A stretch of DNA of 64,000 nucleotides from Stenotrophomonas ginsengisoli (GCF_001431485.1 NZ_LDJM01000003.1:17662-81661); one strand, 5' to 3'; counted from the first letter of the stretch, positions 20,854 to 36,716 are shown. The notes: generated by a model from the sequence alone, not told the origin. Numbers and translations: made by a program.

Positions 20854-20911
20854 CCCGGATGAACTCGGCCATCGACAGGCCTGGCTGGAACTGCACGGGA
20901 TTGATGCTCAT
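20854..20911 (-). pseudogene. IS1595-type transposase, N-terminal fragment
   Basis: About 19 codons starting at 20911: MSINPVQFQPGLSMAEFI. This is the typical N-terminus of IS1595-family transposases. The frame is interrupted at 20853 by the inverted repeat of the IS3 element. The following 140 bp (20912-21059) hold no gene and contain a short hairpin (GACGCCACC with GGTGGTGTC near 20912-20942). Confidence 0.6.
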
Positions 20912-21059
20912 GACGCCACCTCGTCCGCTTCAGGTGGTGTCATGCTCCGCTACAGTCGACGCAGATCCTGCGACTGCTGGCTGAGCCTCGGGGCTAATCG
21001 GGTCGGTGAATCGCTTCTTCATGAGTTCTCGTTGTTCTTGCGAGGGTAGAGAACTCACC

Positions 21060-21593
21060 ATCCAGATGGCTACAGGATTTGTCTCAGGTCACCCGAACGA
21101 AGCATGGGTGACGGATATCACCTACATCCGCACGTGGCAGGGTTGGCTGTATCTGGCGGTTGTTCTGGATCTATTCTCACGTAGGATTGTTGGTTGGGCT
21201 GTCAGACCAACGATTGATCGAGAACTTGTTCTGGATGCCGTGATGAAGGCTGTGCGCAGCCGACGTCCTCGCAAAACCCTGATCCACTCGGATCAAGGCT
21301 TGCAGTACGGAAGCGATGCATGGCGGCGTTTCTGCAAAGACAACCATCTTGAGCCCAGCATGAGCAGACGTGCCAATTGCAGGGACAACGCGGTCGCTGA
21401 ATCCTTCTTCAGCAGTTTGAAAAAGGAACGGATCAAGAAGCGAGTCTACGCGAGTCGTGACATGGCGACCTCGGACATATCCGACTACATCGATGGGTTT
21501 TACAATCCAACTCGCCGCCACAGCCATCTAGCCGGGGTCAGTCCTGACGAGTTCGAGGCAGCGCATCGCCACCCTCGGTCAGGTGTCCACTAA
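21060..21593 (+). pseudogene. IS3-family transposase OrfB, 5'-truncated
   Basis: The integrase core is complete but the N-terminal helix-turn-helix region is missing. Catalytic residues are visible: EAWVTDITYIRTWQGWLYLA, then TLIHSDQGLQYGSDAWR, then NCRDNAVAESFFSSLKKERI. The C-terminus RRHSHLAGVSPDEFE is normal. Bases before about 21075 do not match the family, so the element lost its left part. It differs from the neighbouring IS3 copy (19614-20853) and probably is not the partner of the fragment at 19496. Confidence 0.82.
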
Positions 21594-21621
21594 ATCCTGG
21601 GAACTCCAGACACAGGAGAAA

Positions 21622-24106
21622 TCAGGACAGATTGGGCGTGCAGGACGGCGCGCTGAGCACCGCCGACCCCAGCTCGGCACCACCGGCATCTTCAAACCAA
21701 AGCTTCAGATTTTCCGTCGCCCATGGTCCCGTCGTGGACTCGCCCCCCGGACCACTGGCACTCCAGAGCTTGCGCCCGCCCCCTTCTTGCTCGATCAGTA
21801 CACGTATGCCGCCGTCACCGGCAGCCGACGTACGCGACCACTGGACGCGCACCACACCCTGCTGCATGCCCTGCGCGGTGCACTCGCCGGATACAGCGGT
21901 GGCTGATACCATGGCCATGCCCTGCCCCTCCAGCACCACCTTCAAAGGCCCAGTAACAGTGGCTGACATCGCCTTGGCCTCGACCGGGGCTGCGCGTACT
22001 TGCATGTCTCCCAACACGTTGACCACCTTGCCGCCGCAGATCACCTGGACTGGCTGGCTTCCTGCCTGATTGATCACGCTGGGCGCCGGCCACAAGCCCG
22101 CAAGGATGTCACCGGACCCCACCACCGGGGTGGTCACCGCACCAATGCGCAGCTGTGGGCTGCCCTGGATACGTGCAACCCTCATCCAGGTCGCACTCAG
22201 GCCACTTGCCTTCTGCTTGTTGAACGGCACCCCCGCGACAGCATCCTTCGGGCCCCAGTCGCTGACCTCCAGCAGGCATTCACCGCTGCCGAACTGCATC
22301 GGCGTAGCCATGTACAACCACGCCCCACCCAACGCATTGAAGTTCGCGCGCGACTCGGAGAGCAGCACATTACGCAACGCCCGCTTGCGATCATAGAGCT
22401 CCACCGCCTCGGCGCAGGCCGTACCCTTGGCGGGTGCCTCGCCGCACAGCTGCCATTGGCCGTTGTCGCGGGTCAGGACGTTACCCAGGAAGCGGGAGCT
22501 GTCATGGGCCCGCTGGCTCACCATGTCGTCGGTCAGATACGGCAGCCGTCCCGGAATCACACCCAGCGCACGGGTGATGGCCACCGGAAGGAATTCCAAG
22601 GGCATGGTGCCGACATCCACCGCGCCCTTGCGGCCGTCGATGAAAAGCAGAGGCGTGCGCGACATGGCCACCAGCGTGTCGGCACCGTCAAAGGGCCGCC
22701 TGCTGGTATTGATGCCGGACATTGCATACGGCGCCTGGTCCGGCGGCATGGTCGGCGCGTGGTCGCCAAATGCCACGATCAGCGCATCAGGATCGTCCGC
22801 GCGCACGGCCTCTACCCAATCCATGAAGGCTTTGCTTGAGTAGGCCAGTGCATTGGCGTAGTTCTGCACCATGGAATTGGCCGGTGTGACCTGTACGAGA
22901 GGCGGCCGCCGCTCGTGGTTGAGCTGATAGGGATAGTGAGAACTGATGGTGACCAGATAGTTGAAATGGGGGGTGGAGCGATCCGTCCGCGCCAGTACTT
23001 CGCGGTTCTGCCTAAAGAAGCTGGCATCATTCAGGAACACGCCGTCAAGATCGTCGCGCACGAACGCCTGATAGGCATTGAACTGTGCAAAGCCCATGTA
23101 CTTATAGGCGGTATCACGACCCCAAGAATCCTGGCGGTTAGTATGCGAGGCCAAGGTGTCATAGCCCAACTCGCGCAGCAGGCGCGGCAAGCATGGCAAC
23201 ACATCCTTCATGCGGTTCTGGAACACCGCATCCTCGGTGGCCGGCAGCCCACACAGCGCCTCAAATTCGGCATTGGCGGTGAGGTGACCGAAATGCGGCG
23301 TCATCACCGCCGAATTGCCCCCCTGCTCCAGCATCACGCGGAACCGAGGATCGAAGGGATCCCGGTCGAACTGGAAGGCCTTCAATGCCATGGGGTCCCA
23401 GAATGTTTCCAGCAGCACAAGGTGCACATTCCGTCGCGCTGCCAACTGCGTGCGCTCATCCAGGCGCAGCCCTGCCAGCACCTTGCGGCCCTTGAGCTCG
23501 AGCTCATATTTGCGCGCCCGCTGGTCCAACAGGAACTGCATGCCACCACGTCGTTGCAGATGGGTGACGTAGTCGCTGGCCGGCGCCGGCAGCACGGCAT
23601 CGACGATGCGCGCTTCCCAGGGGGCACCGAAGTACAGGGCCAGAGGCAGCAGCAATGCGGCGATCGACCATGGCAAGCGGCGCAGGCGCGTCGGCCACAC
23701 GCCGTACAGCAGCACCCCGGACAGCAGCAGCACCGTCACGACAGCGAGCAAGACTTGCCACGTCTTGAGCACGCTGGCGAGCACGCCCAAGGTAAAGATG
23801 TCGCTGAAGAAGACCGGCGAGCCCAGCGCGGACAACTTGAGAATGTGCGCCAGCTGGAAAAGCAGCAGCCAGATTGCCACCGCCGCCACCGTCTGGACAC
23901 GACTGGGCCCCAGCGCCACGCACCAGCAACACGAACACGCCTGCAAACAGTGCATCCATCAGGATGCCCACAGGCCCCGGAGCGCCGTCTATCACCAGCC
24001 AGCGCAGCGCGCCGATGAGCAACGTACCGAAAAGTGCCAGGCCTAGCGCGAACGAGACCGTACAACGTGGCGCGGATGAGTGATCCTGCTTAGCTTCGTG
24101 GTTCAA
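21622..24106 (-). pseudogene. LTA-synthase/phosphoglycerol-transferase-like membrane sulfatase-fold enzyme, frameshifted
   Basis: The N-terminus (MNHEAKQDHSSAPRCTVSFA from 24106) has two membrane helices; the frame then shifts near 23905-23917, in a GGGGCCC run, into a 777-residue remainder with further helices, the extracytoplasmic sulfatase-fold domain and a beta-rich C-terminal part. Family landmarks are LLETFWDPMALKAF, the probable nucleophile Thr in HLTANAEFEALCGLP, and the metal motif AFGDHAPTMPP. Corrected length is about 827 residues. In this cluster it could add phosphoglycerol to the O-chain (inference). A sequencing error in the homopolymer is possible; otherwise the long 3' part lacks a normal start. 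Confidence 0.75.
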
Positions 24107-24234
24107 CTTTTCGCACTCTGGTCACAAAATTTCCAGGCTGAATGATAGCAAACCGCCTCACGGTGCCGCTGTGCGTTATTCATCGAATCAGAATGTCAAA
24201 GGCGGCCACGATGACACGGTCGGAGCAGGATCCC

Positions 24235-24507
24235 TCAGGAATAGGCGCGCGCGCTTTCCCTGCCCAGGATATGCATCAGTTCCCCGGTCTCTGGGGAAAC
24301 CAGGATGTCCACGTTCTCCGGTTCAGGTGTCCATATGCGATCACCCATAGGAATTGCCGTTCGTGCCGATGGCCCTAGCATTTCCACGATGAATGCCCAT
24401 CTCTTCCCTGGCAAGGGGTGGACCTGGAAGCCGACAGGTTCAAAGATCCGGCGTGCGGCGGTCACCGACCAGCATGTGACATGGCCACGGAAGTACGGAT
24501 CCAGGCA
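24235..24507 (-). pseudogene. O-antigen-cluster methyltransferase, 3' fragment
   Basis: About 90 codons: CLDPYFRGHVTCWSVTAARR, then IFEPVGFQVHPLPGKRW and a C-terminus ending RESARAYS. The HVTCWSVTAARRIFEPVGF part is the usual C-terminal strand and helix of class I methyltransferases. It is in frame with the 5' fragment at 25144-25980 once the IS4 remnant and one 9-bp repeat are removed. It has no start of its own. Confidence 0.8.
24499..24507. repeat. Target-site duplication, left copy
   Basis: ATCCAGGCA directly outside the left end of the IS4 remnant; matches ATCCAGGTA at 25144-25152 in eight of nine positions. Confidence 0.75.
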
Positions 24508-25143
24508 CTTAGGTTTCCCCACGTTTTCACGAGCGTAGACACATCTGCTCCAAGACGGCCTGTGGCGGTGATCTGAGATGTTCAAGGCAGCGCGATGCTG
24601 GTCCCAGTGGCCAGCCTCTGGCCAGTGCTTCGCGGCCGATACGCAGGGTGGAATACAGCTTTCGGGTGCTTTTGACCGGCCACAACCAGTGGGCGATATC
24701 CGCTGCTTCGCAGGCCATGCCGGCGAGCCAGCTGACGAAGCTGGCCAGGGTGCTGACCAACAGCAGGATCTGCAACCGACCGCCTTGGCGGGTCAGGCTG
24801 TCTTCCAGCGCCTGACCATAGCAGTGTGATTTCAGGTCCCGGAATGCCAGTTCGATCTGCATCCGGCGGGCATAGAGTTTCACCAATTGCCGAGGGCTGG
24901 CACTGCTCAGTTTCGGCGACCCTGGATCAATGCCTCAACGGCTTGCAGCAGCGCCCGCCGGCGCAGGGCGTGCATGCCGGGGAGTGAGTTGCCCAAGCAC
25001 TTCTGCAATACTAGGCTGGCGCGCATGATCGTCAGTCCTTTTTTGGTTTAGTCACCTCCAAGGCTGCGTCATGCGCGCGTCTGTTTCTGCTATAATGATC
25101 ACAAGTTGTTGATATCAATGGCAAAAACGTGGAGAAACCTCAG
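24508..25143 (-). mobile_element. IS4-type element, internally deleted
   Basis: A 636-bp remnant bounded by inverted repeats: CTTAGGTTTCCCCACGTTTT at 24508 and, on the other strand from 25143, CTGAGGTTTCTCCACGTTTT (18 of 20 match). It sits inside a methyltransferase gene and is flanked by a 9-bp target duplication with one mismatch. It keeps the first ~38 codons and the last ~119 codons of a transposase, with the central part missing. It cannot move itself, but its ends could be used by a transposase supplied elsewhere. Confidence 0.85.
24527..25026 (-). pseudogene. IS4-family transposase with internal deletion
   Basis: The start at 25026 reads MRASLVLQKCLGNSLPGMHA and continues to IQGRRN before a stop near 24912. 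The C-terminal part (from 24886) shows the IS4 YREK motif: Tyr, two residues, Arg, three, Glu, six, Lys in YARRMQIELAFRDLK, including the catalytic Glu. The two catalytic aspartates of the middle are gone. The junction near 24887-24912 marks the deletion. Confidence 0.8.
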
Positions 25144-25152
25144 ATCCAGGTA
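25144..25152. repeat. Target-site duplication, right copy
   Basis: ATCCAGGTA directly outside the right end of the IS4 remnant. On the coding strand both copies read a codon followed by CTG GAT (Leu-Asp), in frame in both gene fragments. Confidence 0.75.
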
Positions 25153-25980
25153 CTCAGGGGCCTCGTTGCGCACATAGTCGGTAAGCCCAGTATTGAACAG
25201 GAACAACGACCCGGGTCCGGACACGTTGGCCATCGCCGCAGCAACGCCACTGGCCATCGCCGGGGTGAGATGCTCTAGGACTTCCACACAGATTCCGCAT
25301 TGGAACGTCATCTGGACATCAGCGAGATCGGCACACAGATAATTGGCATTTCCGGTGCGATACTGCTGTGCCGGCGGGTACTTTTCCACCCCATAGAAAC
25401 GCTGCGCGGAGTGCGGAAGATAATGGGAAACCGCATCCAGCAAATATCCGGGGCCAGTACCAATATCGATGAACCGTTCAACCGGCACAGTGCAGTAGAG
25501 CAGCACCTCTGCCAGGCGCGCCATTGATGAGCCATATGAGCGCTGGCGTGCCGATGCCAGCTCAGCTGCCCAGTACTGGGCATCGTATTCGCGGGCGACC
25601 AAGCCCTGGTCGATGCGGCCGAGCAGCACTGGATCAGCAAAAATGAAATCGCAGGTCGCGCAAGCGTGATACGCCACCCCATCGATCGTTGTGTATAACG
25701 GTGCAGCCCCATGGCACAGCGGACAAGGCGCCTGAATCAACGGCGGATCCGGCTGCCTGTCTTCTTCGAGATAGTCATCTACCTGCGATGCTTGATGTGC
25801 GCTTGGCACCCCCTCCGTGCCATCGATATCAGAGGTTTCACCGCTGCTGTCCGATGGCAAAAGCTCCCCCGCCAACGCGGGCGGATTCAAGGTATGCCCT
25901 GGTTCAGACACGTTTTGGCGATCTTGGTTCAGGCTGCGTCTCCCTGATGATACCGCGACACCGAGTCCCACACTGCACAC
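25144..25980 (-). pseudogene. O-antigen-cluster methyltransferase with zinc-binding N-terminus, 5' fragment
   Basis: A 279-codon 5' part of a SAM-dependent methyltransferase. After a variable N-terminal region a zinc-ribbon-like stretch appears (CPLCHGAA and CATCDFIFADP), as in putative sugar C- or O-methyltransferases. The SAM motif FIDIGTGPGYLLDAV and the acidic motif CVEVLEHLTP follow. The frame enters the IS4 remnant at 25143 and stops at 25099. With the 3' fragment the gene would encode about 366 residues. The true start is uncertain; the first ATG at 25980 lies 18 bp after gmhB. It was the last gene of the operon. Confidence 0.82.
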
Positions 25981-25998
25981 TACGCCACACTAGCATCA

Positions 25999-26598
25999 TC
26001 AAGCGCCCAGCAGGACCTCGCGCGCCTGGCTGAGATCGCGTACATAAGCCACCCCGGGCAGACGCGCGTCCGAGGGATCATCAATCTGGATGCAGCGCCC
26101 CACACCGGCGGCCAGCGCGGCCTGCATGTCCGATGCTTTATCGCCGATCATCACCGAACCGGCCAGATCGATGTCCAGATCTCGTGCGGCGGCCAGGATC
26201 ATCCCCGGCGCTGGCTTGCGGCAAGCACACTGCGTCTGGTAAATACCCTGGCCGGCGGTGGGATGATGCGGACAGTAGTATACGCGCAGGATATCAATGC
26301 CTCGTGCGGACAACTGCCGCAACATCCACGCGGTGTAGTCAGCAAACTGCGCTTCAGTGTAAAGCCCACGCCCGATCCCCGCCTGGTTCGTCACCACCAC
26401 GAGGCCGAAGCCGGCACTCTGGGCTGCCACACACAAGGCATCAATGCCCTCCACCCATTCAGTGGCCTCAGGCGTATGCACGTAGCCGAAATTGACGTTG
26501 ATGACTCCATCGCGATCAAGCAGGAAGGCACGCCGCGAAGGAGGCAGACTGCCGGCACCACGCGGGTTAAGGATCGGCGTCGGTATCACAGTGCTCAT
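25999..26598 (-). CDS. gmhB: D-glycero-D-manno-heptose 1,7-bisphosphate phosphatase
   Basis: HAD-superfamily phosphatase (199 residues) removing the 7-phosphate from heptose bisphosphate. The nucleophile motif is FLLDRDGVINVNFGYVHTPE (near residue 25), with VVTNQAGIGRGLY, the zinc-binding loop around YYCPHHPTAG and CACRKP, and the MIGDKASDM motif 4. A 20-residue N-terminal extension precedes the core. It overlaps hddC by ATGA. Together with hddA, gmhA and hddC it completes the route to GDP-D-glycero-alpha-D-manno-heptose. Confidence 0.93.
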   Translation of the reverse strand: MSTVIPTPILNPRGAGSLPPSRRAFLLDRDGVINVNFGYVHTPEATEWVEGIDALCVAAQSAGFGLVVVTNQAGIGRGLYTEAQFADYTAWMLRQLSARGIDILRVYYCPHHPTAGQGIYQTQCACRKPAPGMILAAARDLDIDLAGSVMIGDKASDMQAALAAGVGRCIQIDDPSDARLPGVAYVRDLSQAREVLLGA

Positions 26599-27293
26599 TG
26601 CTGTGCACGAGAGAAGATATGCTGCGCCCGGGCGAAATCCTCGGGCACCCCGATATCGATGAACCCAGAGGTCTCAGCCATCGTCCCCACACACCCCCGC
26701 ACCACCCACGGTTCGAGCACGTCCTGCTCGAAGGAGTAACGATCCGGCACAGGCAGTGCTTCCAGCCCTTGGCGGGTAAGGAAGTAGCTGCCCGCATTGA
26801 TCAGGCCCGGACCGCCACCGCCTTTCTCACGGAACCTGCGCACCCGACCTCCCTCGACATCGACTGCGCCATAGCGCGCCACGTCGGGCACCGATGCCAG
26901 TGCAATGGCAATCGGAAGGCCCTTGGCGGCGCTCTCCAGCGCAACCGGCTCGTACTCCAGATAGGTATCACCATTGCACACATGCAGGCCATTGCCCGAT
27001 GAGAGCCGCGCGGCCTGGGCGATCGCACCGCCCGTACCCAGCGGGACCGACTCACGCGAGTACACAACGTCCATGGCTCCCCACCGGGCGCCTACAGCCT
27101 GCTCCACGTGCTGCCCCAGATAGCCGATGGCAAGGATTACCCGCCGCATACCTGCCGCCTCGTAGCGGTCGAGCAGATAAGCCAGGAACGGTCGACCGGC
27201 CACGGGTGCCAATGGCTTCGGCAGATCGGGCACCGCCGCCCGCAGGCGCGTGCCCAACCCTCCGGCCAGTATCAGTACTTCGTCAGCGGCCAT
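26595..27293 (-). CDS. hddC: D-glycero-alpha-D-manno-heptose 1-phosphate guanylyltransferase
   Basis: Nucleotidyltransferase (232 residues) that activates the heptose with GTP. It has the signature ILAGGLGTRLRAAVPDLPKP, then PVAGRPFLAYLL, the metal site CNGDTYLEYEP, and the product-site segment FIDIGVPEDFARAQ. The substrate is assigned by context: it sits between gmhA and gmhB and downstream of hddA, which is the known GDP-heptose operon set. It lies 1 bp after gmhA. Confidence 0.88.
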   Translation of the reverse strand: MAADEVLILAGGLGTRLRAAVPDLPKPLAPVAGRPFLAYLLDRYEAAGMRRVILAIGYLGQHVEQAVGARWGAMDVVYSRESVPLGTGGAIAQAARLSSGNGLHVCNGDTYLEYEPVALESAAKGLPIAIALASVPDVARYGAVDVEGGRVRRFREKGGGGPGLINAGSYFLTRQGLEALPVPDRYSFEQDVLEPWVVRGCVGTMAETSGFIDIGVPEDFARAQHIFSRAQQ

Positions 27294-27294
27294 G

Positions 27295-27869
27295 TCAGCG
27301 CGGGAACATTTCGCTTTCGATCAACGCACACAGCAGATGACCGATGAACTCGTGTCCCTCCTGGACGCGCGGCGTCTCGTTGGAAGGCACCCGGAAACAG
27401 ATATCGCAGCGATCCTTCATGTCGCCACCGTGCTCACCCGTGAATCCAATAACGCGCACGCCCTTGGCTTCACAGGCTTCGAGCGCGCGCATGATGTTCT
27501 TCGAACGGCCCGAGGTCGAAATCGCTACGAACACATCGCCTTCCTGACCGAGTGCTTCGATCTGCCGGGCGAAGGTGTAGTCGTAACCATAATCGTTACC
27601 GATGGCGGTCAGGATCGAGGTATCGGTGGTCAGCGCGATCGCAGGCAGGCCTGGGCGATCGTAGTAGAAGCGGCTGACCAGCTCACCCGCCCAGTGCTGC
27701 GCATCGGCGGCGCTGCCACCGTTGCCGGCGAAAAGGATCTTGCGACCGGCCTTCAGCGCGTCCACGCACAGTGCCACTGCCTGCTCGATCTGCGACGCCA
27801 ACGCGGCATCCGCCGACATGCGCTGGAAGTTCTCGAGAGTCTTGCCGAACTCGGCCTTGATGAAGTCGT

Positions 27870-27885
<16 letters not shown>
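27295..27885 (-). CDS. gmhA: Sedoheptulose 7-phosphate isomerase
   Basis: First step of heptose synthesis, sedoheptulose 7-phosphate to heptose 7-phosphate. SIS-domain protein of 196 residues with FAGNGGSAADAQHWAGELVS, the catalytic region LTTDTSILTAIGNDYGYDYT, and ISTSGRSKNIMRALEACE. Two starts are possible: 27885 with an AAGGTG ribosome site, or 27873, which would give an ATGA overlap with hddA like the other junctions of the operon. Confidence 0.94.
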
Positions 27886-33715
<5,830 letters not shown>

Positions 33716-33726
<11 letters not shown>

Positions 33727-34510
33727 CGGAAAACCCCACACGCAGTTTGTTGAACATTCGATGGCCGATGACGGCTACCACACAGGCGATAAGCGTGTAG
33801 ATACCGAGCCCAGCCCAATCAGGCAGTCTCCCCCAGACCACCACTTCACGCACCTGATTGATGATGAAAGTCAGCGGATTGAGTTCAAACACGATGCGAT
33901 AGCTGTCCGGTACGGATTCGACCGGAATGATCGCCGAGGAAAGGAAAAGCATTGCTGCTGCGATGACACCGGCAATCTGCCCGATATCACGTAGATAGAC
34001 ACCCAATGCCGCGGTGATCCAACCGATGCCGATCGTCAGAATGACCAGTGGCAACACCACCAGCGGCAGCAGCACGGCAGTGGGATGGATGCCCCCCTTC
34101 ACGCACAGGTACAACAGCAGCAGCACCACCATGTTCATCGCAAGGTGGAACAACGCCGAAAAGGTCATACTCCAGACCAGAATATCCAACGGGAACACCA
34201 CGCGTTTGACATAGCTGGTATTACTGATGATCAGCTGCGGCGCCCGGGTGAAGCATTCGGCAAAGAAACCATGGATGGTCAGGCCAGCGAACAGGATCAA
34301 TGCAAAATCAGTGGTGGATCCCGTGGACCCTGGCCATCGCCCCTTCATAATGAAGCCGAAGGCCAGTGTGTACACCAGCAGCATAAGGAAAGGACTGATA
34401 AGCGACCAGAGCATTCCGAAGCTGGCACCACGATAGCGCCCCAGAATTTCCCGCCGGGTCAATTCGTAGACGAGGGAGCGATTACTGCCGAAAGCGGACA
34501 GGATTCCCAT
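33716..34510 (-). CDS. wzm: O-antigen ABC transporter permease
   Basis: Inner-membrane permease (264 residues, about six helices) of the ABC-2 type. It begins with an amphipathic segment (YELTRREILGRYRGASFGM) typical of polysaccharide exporters and has TSYVKRVVFPLDILVW in the middle. It starts one base after the metB stop, so the O-antigen operon is coupled to the metB transcript. It works with Wzt to flip completed O-chains to the periplasm. Confidence 0.92.
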
Positions 34511-34511
34511 T

Positions 34512-35687
34512 TCAAATCACCGCACCGGCCAACGCCCCTTCAAGATCAGCCTTCAGATCCTCCAACGCCTCCACCCCCACACTCAACCGCACCAGGCCAT
34601 CGGTGATACCCAGCGCATTGCGGCGCTCGACCGGGATGGAGGCGTGGGTCATCACTGCCGGGTGGTTGACCAGACTTTCCACGCCACCCAGCGATTCGGC
34701 CAGGGTGAACAGTTCGGTCTTTTCGCAGAAGCGCTTGGCGCCGTCGAAGCCGCCCTTGACCACGATCGAGACGATGCCGCCGAAGCCGGCCATCTGGCGC
34801 TTGGCCAGTTCATGCTGCGGGTGCGAAGCCAAACCGGGGTAAATCACCTTCTCCACCGCCGGGTGGGTTTCCAGCCACTGGGCCAGGGCCAGGGCATTGG
34901 CGCAATGCGCCTTCATGCGCAGCGGCAGGGTCTTCAGGCCACGCAGGGCCAGGAAGGAATCAAACGGGCCCTGCACGCCACCAATGGAGTTCTGCAGGAA
35001 GGCCATCTGCTCGACCAGCTCATTGTTGTCACCGACCACCACCATGCCGCCGACCATGTCCGAATGGCCATTGAGGTACTTGGTGGCCGAATGCAGGACC
35101 AGGTCAGCACCCAGTTCCAGCGGACGCTGCAGCATCGGAGAGGCAAAGGTGTTGTCGACCACCACGATCAGACCGTGCTTTTTGGCGATCGCGGCAATGG
35201 CTGCGATATCGACAATCTTCAGCATCGGGTTGGTCGGGGTTTCGATCCAGACCATCTTGGTGGCCGGGGTGATCGCCGCTTCGAAAGCAGCCAGGTCGGT
35301 CAGGTCGACGAAACTGAAATCCAGGTTGGCGGTGCGGCGGCGCACACGCTCGAACAGGCGGTAGCTGCCACCGTAAATGTCATCCATCGCCACCACGTGG
35401 CTGCCGGCATCGAGCAGCTCGATCACCGTGGAGGTGGCCGCCATGCCCGAAGCAAAGGCAAAACCACGCGTACCACCTTCCAGCGACGCCACGCAGCGCT
35501 CGTAGGCAAAGCGGGTGGGATTGTGGGTACGCGAATACTCAAACCCCTGATGCTCGCCCGGGCTGGACTGGGCATAGGTGCTGGTGGCGTAGATCGGTGG
35601 CATCACCGCACCGGTGCTCGGGTCCGGCGACTGCCCGCCATGGATGGCCAGGGTGGCCAGTTGCAGGGGATTGTTGCTGCTCATCAT
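34512..35687 (-). CDS. metB: Cystathionine gamma-synthase/gamma-lyase family enzyme
   Basis: PLP enzyme (391 residues) of the Cys/Met metabolism family. Landmarks: PPIYATSTYAQSSPGEHQGF, EYSRTHNPTR, FASGMAATSTVI, and the PLP lysine in LHSATKYLNGHSDM (near residue 207). Family members make or cleave cystathionine. The cbs gene upstream suggests reverse transsulfuration, that is a gamma-lyase, while xanthomonad annotation calls this locus metB. The start was placed at an ATG with AAGGAAA upstream; a second ATG follows directly. It marks the right border of the O-antigen locus. Confidence 0.9.
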   Translation of the reverse strand: MMSSNNPLQLATLAIHGGQSPDPSTGAVMPPIYATSTYAQSSPGEHQGFEYSRTHNPTRFAYERCVASLEGGTRGFAFASGMAATSTVIELLDAGSHVVAMDDIYGGSYRLFERVRRRTANLDFSFVDLTDLAAFEAAITPATKMVWIETPTNPMLKIVDIAAIAAIAKKHGLIVVVDNTFASPMLQRPLELGADLVLHSATKYLNGHSDMVGGMVVVGDNNELVEQMAFLQNSIGGVQGPFDSFLALRGLKTLPLRMKAHCANALALAQWLETHPAVEKVIYPGLASHPQHELAKRQMAGFGGIVSIVVKGGFDGAKRFCEKTELFTLAESLGGVESLVNHPAVMTHASIPVERRNALGITDGLVRLSVGVEALEDLKADLEGALAGAVI

Positions 35688-35727
35688 CAATTTCCTTTGT
35701 TCATCCATCGCCAGCGCAAGCGCCGGA

Positions 35728-36636
35728 TCAGCGTGCACCGGCACGCAGGTCATCCAGCGCGGCCTGCATCACTGCAGCGGCACTGTCACGGAGTTTTTCG
35801 TTTTCCAGGGCAAAACGCACTGTCGCTTCGACAAAGCCCAGATGGCTGCCGCAGTCAAAACGCCGACCGGCAAAGCGGTAGGCGTTGACCACCGACTCCC
35901 CCATCAAGCGGGCAATGCCGTCGGTCAACTGGATTTCGCCACCGGCACCGGGACGGGTCTTGTCCAGGCAATCGAAAATGGCCGCATCCAGCACATAACG
36001 ACCGACCACGGCCAGGGTACTGGGCGCCTCTTCCGGCTTGGGCTTTTCCACAATGGAGCGGATCTTCCCGGCCCGGTCATCGAAGTGCTCGACATCGACA
36101 ATGCCGTAGCTGCCGGTCTTGTCGGCAGAAACATTCTCCACCGCGATCGCACTGCCCCCGTGGCTGGCCACATGGTCCACCATCTGGCCCAGCGCACCGC
36201 GGCCCTGCTTGTTCCACAGCAGGTCATCAGGAAGGATGACCGCGAACGGCTCATCGCCCACCACCGGGCGGGCGCACAGGACCGCATGCCCCAGCCCCAG
36301 GGCTTCGGGCTGGGTCACGAAAATGGTCCGGACATTGGCCGGCACCACATGACGCACCAGTTCCAGCAGTTCGGTCTTGCCGGCCGCTTCGAGCTTGTGC
36401 TCCAGCTCGTAGGCCTTGTCGAAGTAATCAGCCACCGCATGCTTGTAGCGGTTGGTGACAAAGATCAGGGTGTCACAGCCGGCCTCGATGGCTTCGTCCA
36501 CGGCGTACTGGATCAGCGGTCGATCCACGATCGGCAGCATCTCCTTGGCCACCACCTTGGTCGCCGGCAGGAAGCGGGTACCCAGTCCTGCGACCGGGAA
36601 AACCGCCTTGCGCACTCGTACTGTCATGTCTGCCAT
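35728..36636 (-). CDS. galU: UTP--glucose-1-phosphate uridylyltransferase
   Basis: Makes UDP-glucose, the donor for ugd and many glycans. The 302-residue protein has the GalU start RKAVFPVAGLGTRFLPATK, EMLPIVDRPLIQYAVDEA, GLGHAVLCARP and VEKPKPEEAPSTLAVVGRY. An alternative ATG lies three codons downstream. It stands between cbs and metB on the same strand, 80 bp after cbs and 40 bp before metB. Confidence 0.95.
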   Translation of the reverse strand: MADMTVRVRKAVFPVAGLGTRFLPATKVVAKEMLPIVDRPLIQYAVDEAIEAGCDTLIFVTNRYKHAVADYFDKAYELEHKLEAAGKTELLELVRHVVPANVRTIFVTQPEALGLGHAVLCARPVVGDEPFAVILPDDLLWNKQGRGALGQMVDHVASHGGSAIAVENVSADKTGSYGIVDVEHFDDRAGKIRSIVEKPKPEEAPSTLAVVGRYVLDAAIFDCLDKTRPGAGGEIQLTDGIARLMGESVVNAYRFAGRRFDCGSHLGFVEATVRFALENEKLRDSAAAVMQAALDDLRAGAR

Positions 36637-36716
36637 CCAGATGAATTTGTCAAAATCCCTGCCTGCAAGCGTGACGCCACCATCCAGGGCGGCGTCAACG
36701 CGAGACAGGATGCCCG

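Noticed and set aside
25099..25143. The end of the methyltransferase as a real C-terminus (FLHVFAIDINNL)
   Set aside because: Those codons are the inverted repeat of the IS4 remnant, not the gene's own sequence.
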